Shown: piece by piece, positions 39,175 through 47,219 of the stretch
Position numbering within the stretch: position 1 is the first letter of the stretch
Layout of the letters: every line of letters begins with the position of its first letter
DNA from: RCIO01 sp965232405
GTDB lineage: Bacteria > Pseudomonadota > Alphaproteobacteria > Rhizobiales > Rhizobiaceae
Assembly: GCA_965232405.1 (NCBI GenBank)
Contig: OZ246966.1
Coordinates: 2,790,001 to 2,854,000 of the forward strand
Length of the DNA: 64,000 nucleotides
Direction: 5' to 3'
Notes under the pieces: generated by a model
The model's database searches: none
What the model was told of the DNA's origin: nothing
What the model saw: the letters and a program-made list of their open reading frames with translations, nothing else
Program-made: the position numbers and the translations under genes

Positions 39175-39205
39175 ACCCTACAATCTGTAGCGGCTACAGG
39201 ATCAA
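39175..39205 (-). promoter_or_regulatory. MerR-type promoter/operator for merT
   Basis: Read on the minus strand: -35 TTGATC (39205-39200), a spacer of exactly 19 nt (39199-39181), -10 TAGGGT (39180-39175). The perfect palindrome CTGTAGC-n-GCTACAG (39185-39199) fills the spacer. A 19-bp spacer with a dyad is the hallmark of promoters that MerR-family activators realign by DNA distortion. The divergent merR starts at 39216. Confidence 0.85.
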
Positions 39206-39215
39206 GGGACATTCG

Positions 39216-39671
39216 ATGTATTCGATTGGTGATGTTTCCAGGCGCAGTGGCGTGAACATCGAGACCATCCGTTATTATGAGCGGGAAGGGATCTTGCCCG
39301 CACCCGAGCGTACCGCTTCGGGACGGCGGGTCTATGACGCGGAGGGCCTGTCGAGATTGTGCTTCGTCAAGAAATGCCGCGACCTTGGCTTTGCGATGAG
39401 CGATGCAAGAACCCTGCTTGCGCTCGCAACCGTTGGTGGCATGAATTGCGGTGAGGCGAAGCCCGTCGCGGAGGCGCATCTGGGAGCCGTGGCAAGCAAG
39501 ATCGCGGAGTTGGAGCGGCTGCGGGATGCCCTTGCCGAACTGGTCGGGGCCTGCGGCGATCCAGATTCGGAATGCCCGATGCTGAAGGTCTTTTCGGAGG
39601 CGGGCGACCAGCTACCTGAACATCAGGTCCCGAACCAGGTCCGGCACAAACTGGATGGCGCGCAGGGCTGA
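39216..39671 (+). CDS. merR: MerR family regulator, Hg(II)-type
   Basis: 151 residues. The N-terminal HTH runs IETIRYYEREGILPAPERTASGRRVY. Three Cys residues (78, 113 and 120) correspond to the Hg-binding Cys of MerR; the first two are 35 apart as in the archetype, while the last pair is slightly closer. This supports a thiophilic-metal sensor that activates merT. The 3' end overlaps the convergent exonuclease fusion gene by 60 bp. Confidence 0.92.
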   Translation: MYSIGDVSRRSGVNIETIRYYEREGILPAPERTASGRRVYDAEGLSRLCFVKKCRDLGFAMSDARTLLALATVGGMNCGEAKPVAEAHLGAVASKIAELERLRDALAELVGACGDPDSECPMLKVFSEAGDQLPEHQVPNQVRHKLDGAQG

Positions 39672-41726
39672 TTTCAGCTCGGTCAGTTCGTCGGACGAAA
39701 GCGCCGATATTTCGACCTTGTTCGACACCGGTATGCCGGCCAGCAGGTCACGGCTTTGTTGGGCAAGCATGAACCTGATCACCTTGCCGTGGGCGACGAT
39801 GAGGCGGGTGAAGTCGGCTTCACCGCCGATCTGGAGGTCGCGCAGGCCGGACAGCCGCTCGCGTGTGGAGCGGGCGCGAACGCCGTGGCGGATGGCAAGC
39901 GCGCGCGCGAAGGCGACAACCGGGAAAAGGCCATAGGCCTTGAGATCGATACGGCCCTGCTCGGTGCGCAGGCCGCCCAGCAGTGTGAATGCGTTGACGG
40001 GTTTTGCCGCCGTTTCACCCAATGCCTTGGCGAACGTGACCTGATCACCGGCTGCCTCATAGGCAAAGGCGAGCAGGTTGTTGGCGAGGGCGCGGTCGCC
40101 GTGGACCGGATTGAGGTCGAAGAAGATGTCGACATTGAGCAGGTCCTGCGGCCGCGAGCGGCGTACCCAGTCGGCTATGCGGTCTTGCCAGGTTGCAAGC
40201 GAACCGCGCCAGGTGGCGTTCTTCGCCATCACGCCGCCATTGCAAAGGGGAATGCCCGCCTCATCGAGCAGCGGCGCCATGCGTTCACCCAGTGCTGCGA
40301 ACCAGCGATCGTTCTCGCCACCGGGTTCGCCCTCGGCAAAGATGATCGCATTGTCCTGATCGGCGGCAAGCAGGCTCTCGCCGCGACCGCCCGAACCAAG
40401 CACGATAACGGCATAGGGGCAGGGCGGTGCGCCAAGTCCCGCATCGGCCATAACGCGCTCGGCCAGCACGGCGGCGCGGCGGGTCATCGCCCGCAACTCC
40501 TCGCTGACGATTTCGGCGATTGTGATCGCCTCGATGCCCTCGGCCAGCAGGGAGGTGGCGACGGTGGGAAGCTGCGACCAAGCCGCGGCCATTTCCGGTC
40601 CCGTCGTTGCATCCTCGATCTGGTCATTGAGGTTGATGGCCGCACTTGCGCGCAGTTTCAGCAGGTCGCGGGCGGAAATGACACCGGCGAGGTTCTGCTC
40701 GTCGTCGCGCACCGCCAGATGGCGGATTTTCATGCGCGCCATACGGCCGATGGCACGGTAGGCAAAGGCGCCCTCACGGATCGTGACAAGGGGCCGTGTG
40801 GCAATGTCGCCCGCCGGCACGCCAAGCGCATCGCTGCCAGTGGCCGCGATATGGCGCATCAGGTCGCGCTCGGTGAGAATGCCGTAATCGGTGACCGGCG
40901 CTCCCGGTTCGCCATTTTCGGAGACGAAGACAGAGCTGATCTTGCGATCCAGCATCAGCGCCATTGCCTCGGCGGCCTTGAGTGAGGAGCGAATGCACAC
41001 CGGCGGCTTGCTCATCAGGTCGCCGATGCGGTGGCTGTAGGCATAGGGGTCGACGGCGACGAAGGCGCGGAATGCATCCGGGCGCGAGACAGGCTCCGGC
41101 CAGCCGGCGCGATGATGGGTTTCCAGCTGCTCGGTGAGCTGCAGGCAGGCGCGCTCGGCCTCGGCCAGTGTGCGGATACCGCGCTCGGCCAGATGCGGCA
41201 CAAGCGCCAGAAATATGTCGGCGGCGGCACGCGCATCGCCCAGCGCCTGATGGCGCGAGGTCAGTTCGACGCCGAGCCAACTCGCCAGCGCTTCCAGCGA
41301 GTAGTCAGGCAAATGGGGATTGGCGGTGGCGGCCAGGAGGCGCACGCAGAGCGAGCGCGGTTTCTTCCAGTCCATGCCGGCGCGTTCGGCCTCGTTGGCC
41401 AGCACGGCGAGGTCAAAGCCGACCGAATAGCCGATGAGGATGCGTTCGCGGATATGAGATGCGGCCTCGCGCCAGGCTTCGGGGAAGGCGGGCGCCTGCC
41501 GCACCATTGCATTGGTGATGCGGTGGATTGCCGTCGAACTGGAGGGGATTGCGACCCTTGGGTCGACCAGCCGCTCCCAGACCGTCTCAGGCGCCAGCCT
41601 TCCACGATCAATCGCCACAAGGCCGATCTGCACGATGCGGTCGGAGCGGGCATCAAGTCCGGTCGTTTCCGTGTCGATCGCCACCGCATCAAGTGCGGCC
41701 AGCGGAGTGGCGCCTGTAACGATCAT
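39612..41726 (-). CDS. DnaQ-type exonuclease - CBS pair - DUF294 nucleotidyltransferase fusion
   Basis: 704 residues from the ATG at 41726, preceded by GGAGGAACC. A DEDDh exonuclease (about 10-175) has AIDTETTGLD and the HQALGDARAAADI His-Asp end. A CBS pair (about 240-370) follows, with ISSVFVSENG and HLAVRDDEQNLAG. A GlnD-like DUF294 nucleotidyltransferase comes next with VLGSGGRGESLLAADQDNAI, then a helical C-terminal domain. CBS units often sense adenine nucleotides, so a nucleotide-responsive nuclease or nucleotidyltransferase is a reasonable inference. The target is unknown. The gene is isolated. Confidence 0.88.
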   Translation of the reverse strand: MIVTGATPLAALDAVAIDTETTGLDARSDRIVQIGLVAIDRGRLAPETVWERLVDPRVAIPSSSTAIHRITNAMVRQAPAFPEAWREAASHIRERILIGYSVGFDLAVLANEAERAGMDWKKPRSLCVRLLAATANPHLPDYSLEALASWLGVELTSRHQALGDARAAADIFLALVPHLAERGIRTLAEAERACLQLTEQLETHHRAGWPEPVSRPDAFRAFVAVDPYAYSHRIGDLMSKPPVCIRSSLKAAEAMALMLDRKISSVFVSENGEPGAPVTDYGILTERDLMRHIAATGSDALGVPAGDIATRPLVTIREGAFAYRAIGRMARMKIRHLAVRDDEQNLAGVISARDLLKLRASAAINLNDQIEDATTGPEMAAAWSQLPTVATSLLAEGIEAITIAEIVSEELRAMTRRAAVLAERVMADAGLGAPPCPYAVIVLGSGGRGESLLAADQDNAIIFAEGEPGGENDRWFAALGERMAPLLDEAGIPLCNGGVMAKNATWRGSLATWQDRIADWVRRSRPQDLLNVDIFFDLNPVHGDRALANNLLAFAYEAAGDQVTFAKALGETAAKPVNAFTLLGGLRTEQGRIDLKAYGLFPVVAFARALAIRHGVRARSTRERLSGLRDLQIGGEADFTRLIVAHGKVIRFMLAQQSRDLLAGIPVSNKVEISALSSDELTELKSALRAIQFVPDLVRDLMFR

Positions 41727-41792
41727 GAGGGTTCCTCCCAACCCATGTCATGCACATTAGCGGCGTTTGCGCCTTGATGCATATCAGACGTG

Positions 41793-41829
41793 AAAAAGCC
41801 CGGCCGCTGGAGGGGGCGGCCGGGCTTTT
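41793..41829 (-). terminator. Rho-independent terminator downstream of the OmpA-family gene
   Basis: On the minus strand, 13 paired bases (41829-41817 with 41806-41794) close a 10-nt loop and are followed by a run of T residues (complement of the A run at 41793). It lies about 130 bp after the OmpA-family stop at 41961. The stem is GC-rich with AAAA/TTTT ends, so it could also work on the plus strand. Confidence 0.9.
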
Positions 41830-41960
41830 CTTGCCTATCCCCCGGCTATTGGGGATGGGGCAGGGAACGATTGTTATTTCAGTCCCCAAATGTGGCAATT
41901 CAAGAGCGAGGCGGGGCCAGGCATGGAATGCCGGTCCTGCCTCACCCGCGAAATGCGGGC

Positions 41961-43820
41961 CTAGCGGTTGGCCACGGGTGCGACCAGCGGCGTGATGCGG
42001 CGAACCGCGACGCGCCGGTTGGTGCGGTTGGGCGCTTCGGTGTTCACCTTCAGATAGGCCTCGCCATAACCCTGGATGACAAGGTTTTCAGGCGGGATCT
42101 CGAACACATCGGTCAGTGCCCGCGCCACGGATTCGGCACGGCGGTCGGACAGCGCCAGATTGGCCGTCTCGGTGCCTACTGCATCGGTGTGACCTTCGAT
42201 AAGGAAGGTCTCCGCCGGGTTTTCGTCCAGCAGGCGCGACATGGCGTTTGCCAGACCGTCCAGCTTGGCGATTTCGCTCTCGCCGATCGAAGCGGAACCG
42301 AAATCGAAGGTTATGTTGTCGAGGTCGACCCTGCGCACGCTGTCGCGGATGCGGGCGGAATATTTGACCTCGTCGATCGAATAGAGCCGGCGAACCCGCT
42401 CGACCGGCGGCTGGTCGAGGAACTCATAATAACGGTCGGGATCCTCTACGCGCCGCGCATCGAGAATATATTCGCGCGCCGGAATACGCAGGCGAAGCGG
42501 CGGCAGGTCGCGGCCCGGATCGCGCCAGCGGTTGCGGCGACCATTGTCGTCGTCGCGGTCACCCGCATAGACTAGGATGTATTCGCGGCCGTCGGGCGTG
42601 ATGCGCGAGCGCTGGATGACGTCGCCATAACGATCGCGGATGGTCACGATCCGGGTGCCGTTGGGCCGGATGATCGTCTCGCGGGTGCGGCCGCGACGAA
42701 GCTCCTCATAGTAGATCTCGTCGGCGCCACGGCGCAGGCGGTCTCGGTCGTCATGTCCGACGATCTGGCGGCCTGCAAGCGACAGGATAACGCGCCCGGC
42801 GATCTCGCCGATGATTTCGGCATCGCTGCGCTGTTCGACGCGGGACTGGGCCTGGGCTTCCTCGACGCGGGTGCCTTCGCCGGAGGTCGCCGACTGGATT
42901 TCGCTCGCTTCCGGAACGGCTTCGGCCTGTGCAGCCGCGTCGGTCTCAGGCGGTGGAGCCTGTTCGGCTTCCGCCTGGGCAGCGGCGTTCGCGCTGCCGT
43001 CGGTCTGGGCCTCGCCGGCGGTTTCGGTTTCCTTCTGGCTGTCGAGGATCGGAGCAGCGTTTTCTTCGTCCAGCTGCTGTTGTGCCGCATCTTCATCGGC
43101 CGGCGCAGCTTCCTCGGAAGCGGCTTCCTCTTCGGCAGGCGCGGTCTCCTCCTCAGCAGGAGCGGCAGCATCCTGATCGGCATTCTCAGCGGCCGGCTCT
43201 TCCGCAGCCGGTTCCGACGCTTCTGGCGCAGGCTGTTCAGCGGGCGCTTCTTCTGCTGCCGACTGTTCGGGCTGAGCCTCTTCTCCCATCGCCGGTTCTT
43301 CGGCGGGTTCGGCTTCCTCAGTGGGGGCCTCTTCCTCGGCAGCCGGTTCCTCCTGCGGGGCAGCCTCGTCTTCTACCGGCTGCTCTTCAGGAGCGGGTTC
43401 TTCCGCTGCAGGCTCTTCGGCCGGTGGTTCTTCAGCGGGCGCTTCTTCTGCCGCAGGAGCTTCCTCCTCAGCCGGCTGCTCGGCTTCCGGAGCCGGTTCT
43501 TCGGCGGCTGGTGCTTCCTCGGCGGGTGCCTCTTCCTCAGCAGCAGGCGCTTCTTCGGCCGTGGCTGCGTTTTCCAGCGCCTCGATCTGTTCTTCGATGG
43601 CGAGGCGTTCTTCTTCGGTCAGTTCCTCGTTTTCGAGGCGCAGGCGCAACTCTTCAATCGAGGCTTGTGCGAGGACGACGGGTGGAATGCCGGCCTGCGA
43701 TTGAGGAATAGCGGGAACGTTGGAATTCAGCGGCGCTGCGAAGGACGACACCGGATAAATTGGCGCGGTCATCAGCAGAGCAAGCGCAGTTCCTGCAGCG
43801 ATCGTGCGGTGAGATTTCAT
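41961..43820 (-). CDS. OmpA-family protein with Pro/Ala/Glu-rich low-complexity region
   Basis: 619 residues. A signal peptide covers about 1-28 (ends SFAA). A helical segment (55-85) precedes about 220 residues of almost only Glu, Ala and Pro (about 86-310), which make an extended acidic spacer. A poorly defined Arg/Asp-rich domain follows. The C-terminal OmpA domain (about 500-610) has FLIEGHTDAVGTETANLALS and DRRAESV, the peptidoglycan-binding signature. It anchors an outer-membrane or periplasmic structure to murein. No autotransporter or lipoprotein signal seen. Confidence 0.9.
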   Translation of the reverse strand: MKSHRTIAAGTALALLMTAPIYPVSSFAAPLNSNVPAIPQSQAGIPPVVLAQASIEELRLRLENEELTEEERLAIEEQIEALENAATAEEAPAAEEEAPAEEAPAAEEPAPEAEQPAEEEAPAAEEAPAEEPPAEEPAAEEPAPEEQPVEDEAAPQEEPAAEEEAPTEEAEPAEEPAMGEEAQPEQSAAEEAPAEQPAPEASEPAAEEPAAENADQDAAAPAEEETAPAEEEAASEEAAPADEDAAQQQLDEENAAPILDSQKETETAGEAQTDGSANAAAQAEAEQAPPPETDAAAQAEAVPEASEIQSATSGEGTRVEEAQAQSRVEQRSDAEIIGEIAGRVILSLAGRQIVGHDDRDRLRRGADEIYYEELRRGRTRETIIRPNGTRIVTIRDRYGDVIQRSRITPDGREYILVYAGDRDDDNGRRNRWRDPGRDLPPLRLRIPAREYILDARRVEDPDRYYEFLDQPPVERVRRLYSIDEVKYSARIRDSVRRVDLDNITFDFGSASIGESEIAKLDGLANAMSRLLDENPAETFLIEGHTDAVGTETANLALSDRRAESVARALTDVFEIPPENLVIQGYGEAYLKVNTEAPNRTNRRVAVRRITPLVAPVANR

Positions 43821-43987
43821 GTCTTCTCCAGCTCCGGGGTGTCACAACACCCCTGATTATCAAGCCACCCGCTGGAACCCATCCAAGTGCCGTTGCCTAG
43901 TTCAGCACTAAGGCAGATTGACGGCAGAGCGGTGGAACCGGTCCGAAATGCTTGACGCAATGGGCCGAAAAGCCCAGTTGTCGCCGC

Positions 43988-44434
43988 ATGGCCGAGCCGT
44001 TCTGGAAAACCAAGACATTGGAGGAAATGTCGCGCGCGGAGTGGGAATCGCTCTGCGACGGCTGCGGCAAATGCTGCCTCGCCAAACTCGAGGACGAAGA
44101 CACCGGCGAAATTCACTTCACGACAGTCGGCTGCCGGCTGTTCGATGCCGATCTGTGCCGTTGCGAGGACTATGAAAACCGGGTCAAGCGTGTGCCCGAC
44201 TGCGTGCCGCTGACGCCGGAAAATGTGCGAACCATCCCCTGGCTGCCGAAAAGCTGCGCCTACCGGGCGATTGCGGAGGGACGCGAACTGGAATGGTGGC
44301 ATCCGCTGGTTTCGGGCCGGCGAGGATCGGTGCATGCAGCCGGCATTTCGATGCGCGGCCGCGTGACGGCAAGCGAGGACGAGCTGGACGACGCAATGGA
44401 CTATTTCGAGCACATACTGGAAGGCGAGCCGTGA
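43988..44434 (+). CDS. YcgN/UPF0260 family cysteine-cluster protein
   Basis: 148 residues from the ATG at 43988; the start MAEPFWKTKTLEEM is family-typical and the upstream in-frame ATG at 43952 is not. Conserved Cys cluster: CDGCGKCC near 27-34, CRLFD, CRCEDY and C further on, which may bind a metal or Fe-S cluster. The family has a highly conserved but undefined role. It is followed by a SnoaL-like protein gene on the same strand. Confidence 0.9.
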   Translation: MAEPFWKTKTLEEMSRAEWESLCDGCGKCCLAKLEDEDTGEIHFTTVGCRLFDADLCRCEDYENRVKRVPDCVPLTPENVRTIPWLPKSCAYRAIAEGRELEWWHPLVSGRRGSVHAAGISMRGRVTASEDELDDAMDYFEHILEGEP

Positions 44435-44468
44435 GCGAAAATGTTGTCGGAATGGAGATGCTACCCCT

Positions 44469-44882
44469 ATGAGCAGGGATGAAACGGAAGCGCTGGTGGA
44501 GCGCTATCTCAAGGCGTTCAACGCGAGCGATGTTGACGGCATGCTTGCCTGCCTGCACGAGGATGTGGCGCACGACATCAACCAGGGCGGGCGGGAGATC
44601 GGCCGCGAGAAATTCCGCTGGTTCATGGCCATGATGAACCGGCACTACAGTGAGGAACTGTCCGACATCGTGGTGATGGCCAACAAGGCCGGCAATCGGG
44701 CGGCGGCGGAGTTCACCGTGCGGGGCAAATATCTCGAGACGGCCGAGGGCCTGCCAAAGGCGAGCGGCCAGAGCTACAGCCTGCCTGCCGGCATCTTTTT
44801 CGAGATCGATGACGGGCTGATCTCGCGGGTGACGACCTACTACAATCTCGCCGACTGGACGGCGCAGGTCGAAAAGGGATGA
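44469..44882 (+). CDS. SnoaL-like/ketosteroid isomerase-fold protein
   Basis: 137 residues. The NTF2-like cone fold is indicated by YLKAFNASDVDGMLACLHEDV at the start and by repeated aromatic/basic strands with a final hydrophobic strand. The family includes steroid isomerases, polyketide cyclases and non-enzymatic members. The ligand is unknown. The next gene, a GNAT acetyltransferase, starts 3 bp after its stop, so the two are co-transcribed. Confidence 0.87.
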   Translation: MSRDETEALVERYLKAFNASDVDGMLACLHEDVAHDINQGGREIGREKFRWFMAMMNRHYSEELSDIVVMANKAGNRAAAEFTVRGKYLETAEGLPKASGQSYSLPAGIFFEIDDGLISRVTTYYNLADWTAQVEKG

Positions 44883-44885
44883 GGC

Positions 44886-45476
44886 GTGGCGCTCACCGTT
44901 CGCAGGCTAAAGCGACAGGAAGTTGAAGGTGTCTTCGACGATCTGGCGCGGCTCAGAATCACCGTCTTTCGTGACTTCCCCTATCTCTACGACGGCGACC
45001 TCGAATACGAACGGCGCTACCTCACCACATTTCTTGGCTCGCCGGGCGCGGTCGTGATCGGCGCGTTTGACGGTCCGAAGCTGGTCGGTGCGGCGACGGC
45101 GTCTCCGCTCGGCGATCATCATGACGAGTTTGCGGCACCCTTTGTGGAGCGCGGCCTGCCGGTGGAGCAGATCTTCTACTTTGGCGAATCCGTGCTGGAG
45201 GCTGGCTATCGCGGGCAGGGGATCGGGGTACGGTTTTTCGAGGATCGCGAGGCAGCGGCAAGGGATGCGGGATCGTCGCATACGGTGTTTTCGGCGGTCG
45301 TGCGGCCTCATGACCACCCGGCGCGGCCGGCGGGTTACCAGCCGCTCGACCGTTTCTGGACCAACCGAGGCTACTGTCGCATTCCGGGCATGACAACCAG
45401 CTTCGACTGGAAGGACATCGGCGAGGCGCACGAGACCCAAAAGCCCATGGAATACTGGCGCAAGATGCTGAACTAG
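44886..45476 (+). CDS. GNAT family N-acetyltransferase
   Basis: 196 residues from the GTG at 44886 just after the SnoaL-like stop. Acetyl-CoA binding motif around ESVLEAGYRGQGIGVRFF (R-G-x-G-x-G). N-terminal VRRLKRQEVEGVFDDLARLRITVF resembles a GNAT subgroup often paired with SnoaL-like proteins. Acceptor unknown. Paired expression with the preceding gene suggests a shared small-molecule pathway, but this is inference. Confidence 0.87.
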   Translation: MALTVRRLKRQEVEGVFDDLARLRITVFRDFPYLYDGDLEYERRYLTTFLGSPGAVVIGAFDGPKLVGAATASPLGDHHDEFAAPFVERGLPVEQIFYFGESVLEAGYRGQGIGVRFFEDREAAARDAGSSHTVFSAVVRPHDHPARPAGYQPLDRFWTNRGYCRIPGMTTSFDWKDIGEAHETQKPMEYWRKMLN

Positions 45477-45638
45477 AAGCGCTTTTCAGCTTTTTTTGGT
45501 GTGTAAATGCGCCGGTTTTCCACGCACCTTCTTACATGAACGGCGGATGAACGTGCGGTTCCGGTCAGGTTCAGCGACGCCGGTTCATGCTGGGAAAATC
45601 TTGCGGGCGTCCGGCCCGTTCCCAGCAAGGAGCCAGAT

Positions 45639-46001
45639 ATGTTCAAGAAATTACAGACCGCCGCACTTTCCGCCGTTATCGGCCTTGGCACGCTGGCCGC
45701 CGTTCCGGCGACCGCGCAGGCTGACAGCTTCTATTTCGGCATTACGCCCAACGGGCCGAGCTTTGGTTTCCACAGCGATTCCAGCCGCCGCTGGGACCGC
45801 AACCGCCGCCATCACCGCTACCAGCGTAGCGAGTGCACCCAGCGCCAGGCACTGCGCAAGGCCGGCCGGATGGGCATCCATCGCGCCCATGTGCGCCGCG
45901 ACAACCGCAACGTGATCCGCATTGGCGGCCGCAAGCGCGGTCACCGCGTGGCGATCGTCTTCGCCAAGGCGCCGAATTGCCCGGTAATCGGTTGGCGCTA
46001 A
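45639..46001 (+). CDS. Small exported basic protein
   Basis: 120 residues with AAGGAG upstream of the ATG. A signal peptide covers about 1-28 (ends ATAQA). The mature part is basic (many Arg, His and Lys), with a C-terminal GHRVAIVFAKAPNCPVIGWR. It has no domain I recognise, though similar small His/Arg-rich exported proteins are frequent in rhizobia. The gene stands alone and ends with a strong terminator. Confidence 0.8.
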   Translation: MFKKLQTAALSAVIGLGTLAAVPATAQADSFYFGITPNGPSFGFHSDSSRRWDRNRRHHRYQRSECTQRQALRKAGRMGIHRAHVRRDNRNVIRIGGRKRGHRVAIVFAKAPNCPVIGWR

Positions 46002-46016
46002 GCCGACCCTGCATTG

Positions 46017-46051
46017 AAAAAGGCCGGCGGAGCGATCCGCCGGCCTTTTTT
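46017..46051 (+). terminator. Rho-independent terminator after the secreted basic protein
   Basis: AAAAAGGCCGGCGG (46017-46030), an AGCGAT loop and the exact reverse complement at 46037-46050, ending in a T run. The stem is 14 bp, 15 bases past the stop codon at 46001. It is also suited to the convergent SIMPL gene that ends at 46069. Confidence 0.93.
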
Positions 46052-46068
46052 GTTGCGCTGGCGCCGAC

Positions 46069-46785
46069 CTACTGATCGAGCCGGAACGTCATCGTCACGG
46101 TGACGCTGTAGCTGTTTTCGCCTGCTTCGACGGGCACGGCCTCTGCCGCGTCCATGCGCATGGCGCGGGCGGCGACCGGCATGGGCGACGGGGTACCCGT
46201 CTGTTCGGTGATCTCCAGGATGCCGCCCAGTTCGACATTGGCGGCGTCTGCCAAAGTGCGCGCCTTGCGCGTAGCGTTTTCCACCGCTTCGCGGCGGGCC
46301 TGGTCAATCACCGCGTCGGGGTTGGCGTTGGTGAAACTGATCGAGCCGCCCTGGTTGACGCCCAGCGAAACCGAATTGTCGATCACCGTTCCGACCATGG
46401 CGAGATCGCGTACGCGCACGGTCAGTGAATTGACGACCTGATAGGCCACCAGTCTTGCCTCCTGGTTGCCGTCTTCGCCGCGCGAATAATCCCAGCGCGG
46501 CTGGATCGACAGGCCCGAGGTCTGCAGGTCGCGGTCTTCGATGCCCGCTTCCTTGAGCGCGGCGATCACGGAGGCCATGGCGGCATTGTTGGCGTCGAGT
46601 GCTTCCCGCGCCGTACCTGCCTCGCGCATCACCGAAAGGCTGACGACCGCCATGTCCGGCCGGACCGTGGCTTCGCCTTCGCCGGTGACGACGATGCGGG
46701 GCTGTTCGGGCGCTTGCTGAGCAAGAGCGGGCAGCGGCAGGGCAAGTGTAGCGGCGAGCGCCAGAGGCATCAGAATGCGGTTCAT
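46069..46785 (-). CDS. SIMPL domain (DUF541) periplasmic protein
   Basis: 238 residues from the ATG at 46785. A signal peptide covers about 1-22 (ends LAQQ). The body is one SIMPL domain with RIVVTGEGEATVRPDMAVVS and a C-terminal SVTVTMTFRLDQ strand. The family forms oligomeric rings in the periplasm; roles in oxidative stress or outer-membrane structure have been proposed. The open frame continues to 47046 only because it crosses the tRNA in antisense, so the extension is not real. Confidence 0.92.
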   Translation of the reverse strand: MNRILMPLALAATLALPLPALAQQAPEQPRIVVTGEGEATVRPDMAVVSLSVMREAGTAREALDANNAAMASVIAALKEAGIEDRDLQTSGLSIQPRWDYSRGEDGNQEARLVAYQVVNSLTVRVRDLAMVGTVIDNSVSLGVNQGGSISFTNANPDAVIDQARREAVENATRKARTLADAANVELGGILEITEQTGTPSPMPVAARAMRMDAAEAVPVEAGENSYSVTVTMTFRLDQ

Positions 46786-46934
46786 GTGGGAACTCCGATT
46801 CGGCAGATTGTGCGTGTCTGACCCGCGGACGGGCAACCGCAAGGTGGTATCAAAGCTCCGGTAGACGGCGATTGTGCGTTGATTGGGGCGCGGCTTGTAT
46901 GCGCCAGCAAAAATCACTATCGATGCGACGCGTG

Positions 46935-47010
46935 GGGCCTGTAGCTCAATGGTTAGAGCCAGCGGCTCATAACCGCTTGGTTGCAGGTTCGAGTCCTGCC
47001 GGGCCCACCA
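46935..47010 (+). tRNA. tRNA-Ile2 (CAU, lysidine type), often annotated tRNA-Met
   Basis: 76 nt including encoded CCA (47008-47010). Acceptor GGGCCTG (46935-46941) pairs with CGGGCCC, with one T-G wobble. D-stem region GTAGCTCAATGGTTAGAGC, anticodon stem-loop with CTCATAA (CAT), and T-loop GGTTCGAGTCC are all canonical. The D-loop and body match the minor isoleucine tRNA that needs tilS lysidine modification (as in E. coli ileX) more than elongator Met. The serine-recombinase element begins about 200 bp beyond it. Confidence 0.95.
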
Positions 47011-47219
47011 TTCAGTCTCGTCACTTTCGTCCGTTCTTGGCTGCATCCAAATAGCGCCGTCATTTCAATAGCTTGCGCGAGTGTAAACGCCAACGTTTAG
47101 CGAGAGAGACGCCATTGGCACCTGATAGGCGCTGGAACCCGGCCCTCCTCTCTGTTGGACCGTTTCTGTGTCCAAACGTTTGCAGCGGCGATTGTAGTAT
47201 GATCGGGCGTTTTCAGCGC

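Noticed and set aside
42753..43856. Plus-strand frame rich in Gly, Phe and Arg opposite the OmpA-family gene
   Set aside because: It is a shadow of the Pro/Ala/Glu repeat and has no start signal.
46786..47046. N-terminal extension of the SIMPL gene containing RQDSNLQPSGYEP
   Set aside because: This is the well-known false peptide from reading a tRNA gene in antisense; the real start is at 46785.
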